Assembly (NCBI GenBank): GCA_016801845.1
Contig: CM028906.1
Coordinates: 18,165,001-18,229,000, forward strand
Direction of reading: 5' to 3'
DNA from: Polydactylus sextarius
Taxonomy: Eukaryota > Chordata > Actinopteri > Polynemidae
DNA length: 64,000 nt
Each line of letters opens with the position of its first letter. Position 1 is the first letter of the stretch. Positions 55,315 to 64,000 of the stretch are shown here, piece by piece. The translations under genes were made by a program, and so were the position numbers. A model generated the notes under the pieces. The model was not told where the DNA came from and did not search any database. It was given only the letters and a program-made list of their open reading frames with translations.

Positions 55315-58300
55315 TCAGAGTCTGATTCTTCCCTCTGTGATGGAGTCAAATATCTCCTGAGTCATTGGTACGTAGCCTTTACTGTCGTCCAGGAAGAACA
55401 AGGGCTCGGTGATGACGGCAGGATTGAAACCCTCCTCTGCCAACTTCACCTTCATTTGCTTAAACGTCCCAGTCACTGCCAGTGCATCCTGCCCAAGCAA
55501 AAAAAAAGTCCCTGGTTATATTATTTTTGCATTCATTTTCATCTTAATATGTCATCACCTGGCAAGTAAATCCGCCAGGGTTTGGTTTACCTGTATGCGG
55601 ATGAAGCGTGGTCTTGCGTAGCTGGGGAGGTAGGTCTTCACATGCTGATACGTCGCTTTGCCGTCAAAGTCCTTGTTTTCCTTAAGCTTCAGTGCTGCCA
55701 TTCCAATTCTTCCTTCGTGTCCTAATCAGACAAGGACAAAGTAGCTAGAGGAAATATCTCAGGAAATATCTCAGGATGTGCTTTGTAATCTAATTATTAC
55801 CTGGCACCTTCACACCATAAACGTTAGCCTCCTCGATGCAGTCAACCATGAGCAAATGGTCGGACACTTCGGTAGTTGCCACATTTTCTCCTTTCCACCT
55901 GTGTGGGATGAGAACACAAACATGCATAACTTAGCTGCAATATTCTCAGTTTTGTTGTTGTGAAATCTAAGATTCTGAGAGCTAAGATTACATAACCTAA
56001 AGACTGTTAATATTACCAAATTCATGTTAAAATTCAGTTTCCACCAACAAAATTGGTTTTATTTACTTACTAACAGACATTAAAAATCAAATGTAGCCTG
56101 ATAAACAACTAAACAACTCTGCAAAAGCCTGTGTGGCTGCAGGTTTTATTCAGATCTCAGTCTTCAGACAGTAGATTAGCTACCCTGTGCTCTTGACTGG
56201 TTGGTACAAAAACCTGCAGCCACACGACCCTTTGTGGAATAGTCTGGACATAACTGGATTAACCTTTGTAGCTTCTTTGCAGATAAAACCAGAAGAGAAG
56301 CTACAATTTTTAACATTTCAACATTTAACATTTTTCAGTATCAGGTTTTGTTCATCAAACACAAGCACAGTTTCCATGTCAGCACCTCCCATGTCTTCAT
56401 TATATGCTAAGCTGGTAAAACTAGTTTGGTTTGTTTCATCTACAGACCTAAAAGTGTCTCCAATTCGGTCCTGGAAGAAAACAAATCCATCGTTGTCTAT
56501 CCTTAGAAGGTCACCGCTGTTGAAGTAGAGGTCTCCCTTCACGAACACATCTCTCAGCTTCTTCTTCTCTGTCTGCTGGTTGTTACTGGCATAGCCGCTG
56601 AAAGGTGTCCTCTCGCTGATCTTTGCCACCAACAGGCCGGTCTCTCCTGCAGGCAAAAGCATCGACAGATCATGTGTCAGTGACAGATAAAGACCAAAAA
56701 GGGGGAGATTTATGGAGGAGACTGACTCACCTCTGGGGACCTCAATGCAAAACCCTTTGGAGTTTTTGACTGGTTCTTCTTTCTCTGTGTCGTACCTGAT
56801 GAGGGCATAGGGATTTCCCATCTGAAAAACAGAGTAAACATTACACTTCAGAATCAAACGCTCTGTACACAACTAAAACATCTAAAATCATTTTGTCTCC
56901 CTTTTTCACCTTGTGTAGAAAATGCTCTTTGCCAATTGCTCCAATTTTCCCAACATAGTTGACAAAGCCAACATTTCCTTCTGTTGCTCCGTAGCATTCA
57001 CAGATACGAATGTCTCCGAATCGCTGCAGGAAGTCAGCCCAAGTGTCGGTCCTTATCCCGTTACCCAAAGCCAATCGGACTTTATGGTCTCTGTCACTGT
57101 CTCTCTATAAAACAGTGAAGGAGAGGTGAGACAGATGTTAGCTTCCTACGCTAGTTCATTTAAAAGTTCATTTAAAAACATGAGACTTGTTGCATAGTTA
57201 ACAACATGCTGTTAATATCACGTGTGATGTTATACTGAAGGTTACCTTTGGTGTATTGCAGAGGTAGCGCATTATTTCTCCTATGTACTGAATGATCGTC
57301 ACGTTGTACTTTCTACAGTCATTCCAGAAGTTAGAGGCTGAGAATTTACGTCTTAAAACAACAGTGATGCCTGAAAATGAAGAGTTGCAGATTTCAGCCC
57401 CTGTGGTCTCACACTCAAACAGCAGTATTGTTAACTTAGGAACTGCAGGACTGAAATACAAACAGTGAAAATCAGAGCCAAAGTGACTGTTACTTAAGGT
57501 CATACACTTTTAATAAACTCAGTTAGTTTACCCTTAAATGAACTCAATGTTGTCATCAAGATACAGACATATAATGCATTTGTACTTTTTCTATATTACC
57601 TTTATCTATGGCTCCACAAAGTCCCATCAAAAAACCTGCGCTGTGGTAAAGAGGCAGATATATGTAGATGATATCGTCTGAGCGCACACCGGCAATAGAC
57701 TGAAGGAAAGATGCCATCAACAGCCTCTCGTGGTTAATTACAGCTGCCTTGGGAAGCCCTGAGAGATAAGACTGCTGTGAAAATCTGATGCAACGTGATG
57801 CCACCTTACTCAAGGCCTGCATGTTAGAAATGTAAATGCAGATTGCAGAAATGCAGAAATGAAGGTCAGATAATCCTGTCAGGTTACCTGTGGTCCCTGA
57901 AGTATAGATGTACAATGCAGGACTCTTAATGTTTATTTTGGCCCTCAGATGAGGAGACAGCAGCTGATCTGAGGCCTGCTGAATTTTGTCAGAGAGGCTT
58001 TCAATGCCTTTCACATCACAGTTCTCACTGAGGATAAACACACGGACGTCCTGCTCCAACAAAGTGGGCAATACCTCCTCAACTGCCTCACGCAAGTCTG
58101 TAAGTGAAAACAGCTGGTGAAAAGGCTTCGATAACGTTGATGCAGTGACGATAAAACAGCAAAACCAGAAATGCAAACTACAAAACCAGGCTCATTGCAG
58201 ATACATCAACTTTGTTGTGGTTTGTTTTGGAATATATGAGAAATCAGATTATCTTGTTATTAGACTTTAAAAACTCCGGATATGATGTGTGCAAATCTAA

Positions 58301-58961
58301 AATTAAAACATTCACACTGTGCAGAGAACAAATGCACAAGAAAACACTGAAAACATTGATCGTTTAATAAAGAAACAGGTTTATTCCTGTTGACTAAGCT
58401 GGCACCATGCCTTTATCTGCAGAGGATTACGTCTCTGAACCTGACGTTCACTTTCTAACCACAGTGAGGACGCAGCTCACCGGCTCCGGCGACCAGGACC
58501 TTGGCTTCACAGCAGGAGAAGCAGTGCAGCAAAGACTTGGACCTGATGTTGTAGTTGAGTAATGAGGCAGTACAACCCAGTTTGGCCAATGCGAGCCAGA
58601 TCCACACAAAATGCGGCTCGTTGCCCAAGAACATAGCCACCGTGTCTCCTTCCTTCAGCCCGGCGCACGCCGACAGAGCTCTGGCCGCTTTGTTGCTTTC
58701 TATATCAGCTTGACTGTAGGTGTAGGAAATATCCTCGAACACCACAAACTTCTTATTAGGATGTTTAGCCACTTTGTCCAAAAAACAGTCCAGGATACTG
58801 TAAAACGGCTTCCCATTCTTGATTTTGGACATACGTACGCCAATTTGGAGGGCTGTCAATGCGTAACTCACATCATGTAGTAAATAAGGATTTCTGGCGT
58901 AAAGCAACAACGGCAGCAGAACCAAACCCGCGAGGATGGTACACAGGATGTACGCTAACAT
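55315..58961 (-). CDS. slc27a2: SLC27A2 (FATP2), very-long-chain acyl-CoA synthetase, complete copy
   Basis: Ten exons join in phase into 620 residues, exactly the human length: 58961-58481, 58097-57888, 57758-57600, 57370-57246, 57104-56910, 56821-56731, 56646-56448, 55898-55801, 55721-55591, 55488-55315. The start is the ATG opening MLAYILCTILAGLVLLPLLL, a membrane segment that aligns with the human N terminus. The open frame upstream lacks an ATG before a stop at 59043. Family motifs are the AMP-binding loop YIYTSGTTGLPKAAV, YNIRSKSLLHCF, CYGATEGNVGF, NSGDLLRIDNDGF and DRIGDTFR. The enzyme activates long and very-long-chain fatty acids and bile-acid precursors at ER and peroxisome membranes and aids fatty-acid uptake. 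It lies tail to tail with HDC as in human, and a second copy follows at 60.3-62.8 kb. Confidence 0.96.
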
Positions 58962-59610
58962 GGTCAGGAGGAAAGTTAGACTCCAGAGAGGTTTTGTGGT
59001 CAGGAGGAACTTGACAAGAGTCCTGAACAATAAGTCCTGGATTCACCGCTCAGCTGCACATGCTCACATATCCTCTTCAGCTCACTCGCGAACTTTGAAC
59101 AAACTTTCTCTCTATACTCCCTATGCTGTGAAGCTTATTGTTGGGAGGGGAGGACTCTACTTATTTATACTGCGCAATACCTACAGTGATTACAAAATCT
59201 GCTCTTGTGTAATTTAGGAGTAAAATAAAGAGCACAATATCTTGTTGTATCATATACATAATCGTTTATAAAAGTTTGTTATAGATTCTAAGGAACAAAC
59301 TACAACAAAACAAATTAAAAACAGATTCAAATGTTTCTAGTTGTTTCTAGTTGTCAGTAGTTTCAAGTTGTCTTCTGATGAGGAAATCGTGTGACATAAT
59401 AAAGTAATGAAATCAAATGTATATAGGACAAGGTTTTTAAATAAAATATTGTGAAAACCATGTATGTAGACTATAGGATGATACAATGTTTATTAGTAAT
59501 TACACAGTAACAATAAGGGTGTTATCACCATTTTCCCAGACAACTGAGCATTGAATTCATGGGCACTGTCCTACCTCTGCCAACAATTAACATATCACCT
59601 ACTTTTTTTT

Positions 59611-59616
59611 TTTATT
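59611..59616 (-). terminator. Minus-strand AATAAA downstream of the small ORF
   Basis: TTTATT on the plus strand gives AATAAA on the minus strand, 167 nt after the stop of the small two-exon ORF; an ATTAAA variant is at 59685-59690. Either could end that transcript or a long 3' UTR of the second SLC27A2 copy. Confidence 0.4.
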
Positions 59617-59782
59617 GTTTTGCTGCTCATCCTCTCTTGGACAGGAACCAGAAAACAAAACAAGTTCAATAAAGCATCTATCTTTTTAATCATTCAAGTT
59701 TTGGGGTGGTGTTGCAGAAATAGTGTCAATGTCAGAACATAATAAACATATAAAGGTCGGGTGTATTTCCAGCTTTCATAGT

Positions 59783-60198
59783 TCAGTTAAAGGATTTTTC
59801 AGTTGCTTTGGACTGGACTTCTTCCTCTGTCCAGCTCCTCTGGGATGAACTGGATCGCAGGATGTGAACCAGCTGCCTATATTTCTCTGGCAGCTGTTCC
59901 TGCAATTAATTATTAGGGTATAAAATGTCCACCAATCACATATGAATGTTTTATACAATAACTTGTGCGTTTGTCTCCACCTTGGGGATTTTCAACGTCT
60001 GAACACATTTAGTACACACAAGTAAAATGTGAGCACACACACAGAGACTACCTCATGTCCTCCACAAAAATTAAAAAGTATGTCAATCATTACCTTGGGA
60101 AGAGAACATCTAGTAGCCTCTGTCTTTAAGTTTCTACCCAAAACTGCTTGACTGAATATAGTAAAAGCAGCTATCCTCACACGGGACACTGTCGTCAT
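59783..60198 (-). CDS. Unrecognised small two-exon protein with mitochondrial-type N terminus
   Basis: Two minus-strand exons, 60198-60094 and 59899-59783, join in phase 0 into 73 residues. The donor (CCCAAG followed by GTAATG) and acceptor (TTAATTGCAG) are good. A second good acceptor (TGTACTTTTACAG) sits one base before the ATG, so an untranslated exon may lie further upstream. The N terminus (MTTVSRVRIAAFTIFSQAV) is basic, free of acidic residues and rich in Ser/Thr/Ala, like a mitochondrial presequence. The second exon is charged (LPEKYRQLVHIL, then Ser-rich, then WTEEEVQSKATEK). I do not recognise the family. It begins about 110 nt after the stop of the second SLC27A2 copy, so it may also be spurious coding in that gene's 3' UTR. 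Confidence 0.4.
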
Positions 60199-60306
60199 GC
60201 TGTAAAAGTACAGCTCATATCATCACGTATATATATATATGAATATATGACATTTTTCAGATTTCTTTAGTCCCTGAGAGCTGGTTAGCGAGCAACGACT
60301 GCCTGC

Positions 60307-62797
60307 TCATAATTTCATGTTTCCTGATAAGATGGAGGAGTAGATCTGAGCTGTCAGTGGTATGTAGCTCTTCTCCTTGTCGTCGAGGATGTAAAGAGGG
60401 TCCCGGATATGTCCCGGGTCAAAACTCTCCTCCACTAACTTAATTTTCATCTGCTTGAAAGTCCCGGTCACCTCCACGTTACTCTGGGTTGAAGGATAAG
60501 TACAACAGTTTTACTCAGCTACAGAATTCAAACATCACACTCAACACATGCTGCAAAAATTACCTGGATCCTTATAAAGCGAGGTCTGGCATATGATGGC
60601 AAGTAGCTGACCACATGCTTATACATTGAGCATCCATCAAACTGGGCGTCTTCCTTCACAGTAACAGCTGCCATTCCAACTCGTCCCTCGTGCCCTGCAT
60701 TGCAAAACAAAAGTACAAATAGCTGAAGCTGTTGTGCACCATGATTTGCCATCATATGATTGCAGAGGTGGGAAAGTCCAGCTTCAGAAAGTAAAAGTCC
60801 TGCTACATTCCTGCTCCAACCATTCACATGAACCCTCTGGTTCTAATTAGCACAACTCTTCAGACAGGTATATCAGCTGATAAGTGAGATTACCTGTGTT
60901 AAGTGCACAGGTAGCACCAAAAAACATGGCAGGACTGGACAAAGCTGGACATTCCCAGCTCTGTATGATTGCTCTTTTTAAAGACACTGTGAAGTAGAAA
61001 GAGGAAATGAGCATCACCTGGTACTTGGATTCCATAAACGTTGGCTTCTTTAAGACAATTGCTGATCATCAGGATGTCAGACACCTCGGTTGTGGCCACG
61101 TTTTCACCTTTCCACCTGTGAGTCCAAACAGGTTATAACTTAATATCAGCCATTTTACCTGAGACACAAGTACAAAAACATACAGTTTCCTCTATTTGCC
61201 CACTAAACAGTCATGGCTAAGCAACAAATTCAAGGTTATTTAGAAAATCTGTGCAGAACATGTAGAAAAAAATGCATTTAATAGAAATGTCTAAAAGTTA
61301 TGAGTGATGGTGCTTCCTATTATCATGTCTGTGAAAATTCTTCAGTTTTGATAGTTTTTGTAGAAAATGTGCTGGAAAACAGTTGTGGACTTCAACAGTG
61401 AGAGGCTTTCCATGAACGTATAAGGAAACACAAAAGCACATTTGATTTTTTATTTGATCAGTTTGGAGAATTTTTGTTATCATTCTAAAAAAAGTATCAG
61501 GACTAGTCATAAACCTGAAACTGCAACACAAATAATCAACTCTTTCTATGTTGTGCTTTTCACCTTTAACGGTAAAAAGTCTGTGACTTTCGATGTTATT
61601 TAAGTGCAAAACTTGTAGTTTCTGTGTGCAGTTTGTGTAACATTTCCCTCCTTATCTTTTTTCTCTTGGTGCTCCAGCTTCCTGTCACAGTCAGACATGC
61701 AGGTTAGGTGAATAAATTTTCCCCTAAGTGAGTATGTTTGTTTTCCTCTGTATGTACCTGACCCTCACCCAAAATCAGCTGGGATTGGCTCCAGTGAACC
61801 TCACACGATGGAAGAAATGGATAAATGGAATATGTCTGACACTGTGGTGTAAACTTACAAAAAAAAAAAAAAAAAAGCTTCAAATTAAAATATGTTGCAC
61901 AGGATTTTTGTACCTAAACGTGTCACCAACACGATCCTGAAAATAAATGAAGTTGTCCTTATCGATCCTCATCAAGTCTCCGCTGTTAAAGTAAAGATCT
62001 CCTTTCTTGAGAACATTTCGGAGTCTTTTCCTCTCTGTTTGCTCTTCATTCTGGGCGTAGCCGACAAAAGGAGCAATGTCTGTGATCTTTGACACCAGCA
62101 GTCCCGCCTCGCCTTAAAAAAGAAAAAAATGAAAAAATGGACAATATACTACAACACAATGAGCACAGAAATCTGCACAAGAGAGAACAAAATTTATTCA
62201 CCTTTGGGCGACTCAACACAGAGGCCGTTAGCGCCTCGAATTGGTTCATCTCGCTCTGTGTCATATTTGATGAGAGTGTAGGGAAACATTTTCTACAGGA
62301 GGAAGCAAAGACATCAGTAATGTGATGTGAATCTTTAGACCAACAGAACAAACTGCTGTTTGCATTCAATAATGGTGAAAAGGTGATCTTTCCAAAAAAA
62401 AAAAAAAAAAAAAAGACTTTGAACTGAACTCAGTGAGGAAGACGTCAGCAGCTGTTCTGTGATTCGCCGTGAGATGTCGCTAGAAGCTCAGATAAGAGCA
62501 AGTTTTGACTCACAACCCTAATAAATACAAATCTAGAGAAAATTTCACACTGTAAACAGAAACAAATTGTGTTCTTTTGTTTTTGGATGACCTCGTGCTT
62601 ACCCGATGTAAAAAGTTGACACGTCCGATAGCTCCGATTTTCCCCGCATAGTTGAGAAATCCCACATTCCCCTCAGTGGAGGCGTAAAACTCTCTGACCT
62701 CAATGTTTCCAAAGCGACTGAGAAACTCTCTCCATACGTCTGCTCTGATACCGTTGCCGATGGCCAGTCTTACTTTATGCTCCTTGTCATTTTCTCT
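60307..62797 (-). CDS. Second SLC27A2-like acyl-CoA synthetase copy, 3' half only in window
   Basis: Six exons are visible: 62797-62603, 62292-62202, 62112-61914, 61115-61018, 60694-60564, 60483-60307. They encode the last 296 residues, from RENDKEHKVRLAIGNGIR to NMKL. Exon lengths 195, 91, 199, 98 and 131 are identical to those of the neighbouring copy (last exon 177 against 174), which shows a tandem duplication. Motifs are FYASTEGNVGF, KKGDLYFNSGDLMRIDKD, DRVGDTFRWKGENVATTEV and YLPSYARPRFIRIQ. The protein has clearly diverged from its neighbour but has no stop or frameshift, so it looks functional. Exons 1-4, including the AMP-binding loop, are not found up to base 64000. They may lie beyond the edge. 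Confidence 0.9.
61758..61834. repeat. Probable decayed fish dispersed repeat in an intron
   Basis: The text CAGCTGGGATTGGCTCCAG followed by GATGGAAGAAATGGATAAATGG resembles the 3' end of a very common teleost repeat family that ends in GGATGGATGG. It lies in the intron between exons 61115-61018 and 62112-61914 of the second SLC27A2 copy. Confidence 0.45.
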
Positions 62798-64000
62798 CTG
62801 CATTTTCAAATGAAAATACAACACATTTTGCATATTAGAGACAGAATTCGATACCTAAATAAATAGTCAAGATGCTGCAATTATTTATCTGTAAAAACCC
62901 TGTGGTGATGGGAGACAAAAAACACGTGCACATGTAAAGAGTCATAATAATAAACACATATAAACTCATAATAAACACATATCAATCTTCTAATTAGGCC
63001 TTTAATTAGAATTAGACACCTTTGATTAGACACCACACAGTGAAGCAGTGTTATGTCACTTCTGCGTGACATAAAAATACTAATCTGTCTAAAAACCATA
63101 CAAATACTCTATAAGAAATACCTCTCACTGTATTGAATGTGACTGTAAGATTACATACTAGTACAAGGAGATTTTGCTGCCAAGTTACTTGATATGGTCT
63201 TCCTAAGTAAAGGCCACCATCTATTCCTAGAGGTGACCAGATACAGACAAACCACCTCCTCTGACTGGTACAGGGTCACGCAGTAAATTGAGACTGAAAT
63301 TCATGTGATGCAATTAGATACTCTGAATGGCCATACATGTAGAGAAAATGTTTACAGTCCTCCTTAAATTCAGCACACATATTATTTCAAAAAAAACCTA
63401 AAAGTATGATCCATCCTAATACTTTGAATATTTTTATACCAGCAACTGAGATTTATGCTTCCACCATGTTTCATGGTGTTCAGACCCCTACAACAGATAA
63501 TGACGCAGGAGCCTGAAACATGATAGTTGAGATTTAACATTTTCTATTTTGGTGAGCCAGCTGTGCAGCTCCGTGGGAATGTACAGATTTGGAAAGTTAG
63601 CTCTGACTTGATCCGTCTCAGCGGCAGCTTGCTGCAGCCGGTTCGCTCTGCAGCTGTCCTGACGAGGCTCTGCGACAACTGCACAATCCAGAGATACAAG
63701 CAGAACTTGTTTAAGTTGAAATATTTCTTCTAATTAAAATTAAATTGGTGCTCAATTAACTGATAAGGGTTATAAAACTGGGCTGTCGATACTTTAGACC
63801 AGAATTTTTTATATATGAGCACTGGGGACAAAACACAATGGGCACTTCACAAACACTGTGACTAAGTGTGACTTGTCACACTTGGTCCCTTTCAGCCTTT
63901 AAAGCGAACTCAGATTGATAACTGAGCATTTCTGGCCCATATGTAAACACTCTAAGCGCACTAAGGCCCCTCCCGAGGTAGTCTGAGTACAGTTTGCCTA
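62798..64000. other. Probable large intron of the second SLC27A2 copy
   Basis: I see no exon resembling SLC27A2 exons 1-4 on the minus strand, nor any other gene. In the first copy the corresponding intron is only 141 bp. The stretch is A/T-rich, with a GC-richer patch near 63595-63690 that I cannot assign. Confidence 0.4.

Overview
The window is vertebrate nuclear DNA, most probably from a spiny-rayed (acanthomorph) teleost fish. Genes are split into many short exons with GT-AG introns, often only 80-150 bp long. Dinucleotide microsatellites are abundant. The proteins read as fish orthologues of genes that all sit on human 15q21. I identified genes by translating exons, joining them at consensus splice sites, checking that every phase closes, and comparing with family sequences I know. 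No database search was possible.

Layout. 1-5000 (+): LEO1 (Paf1 complex), with its first exon off the left edge. 5.2-20 kb: gene-poor DNA rich in simple repeats, with two orphan promoter-like spots (about 7.1 kb and 20.05 kb). 22.4-30.8 kb (+): MAPK6/ERK3, with a CpG-rich promoter and upstream non-coding exons. 30.9-35.9 kb: intergenic. 35.9-39.6 kb (+): a USP50-like deubiquitinase whose long first exon encodes a degenerate piggyBac transposase domain, spliced in frame to an intact USP domain. 40.9-47.8 kb (-): USP8, convergent with USP50. 51.4-55.0 kb (+): HDC, histidine decarboxylase, with a TATA promoter. 55.3-59.0 kb (-): a complete SLC27A2 (very-long-chain acyl-CoA synthetase/FATP2), tail to tail with HDC. 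59.8-60.2 kb (-): a small two-exon ORF with a mitochondrial-looking N terminus. 60.3-62.8 kb (-): the 3' half of a second, tandem SLC27A2 copy that runs toward the right edge.

The genes are not an operon and each has its own function: transcription elongation (LEO1), atypical MAPK signalling (MAPK6), endosomal deubiquitination (USP8, USP50), histamine synthesis (HDC) and fatty-acid activation (SLC27A2). Their order and the two tail-to-tail pairs match the human 15q21 arrangement, but GABPB1 and TRPM7 are missing from the places they hold there.

The most striking object is the piggyBac-USP50 fusion at 35923-39602. Its transposase part has lost at least the first catalytic aspartate, while the protease triad is intact. 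Other points worth checking are the duplicated SLC27A2, the unrecognised small gene between the copies, a possible extra C-terminal exon of USP8, and a GC-AG intron in LEO1.
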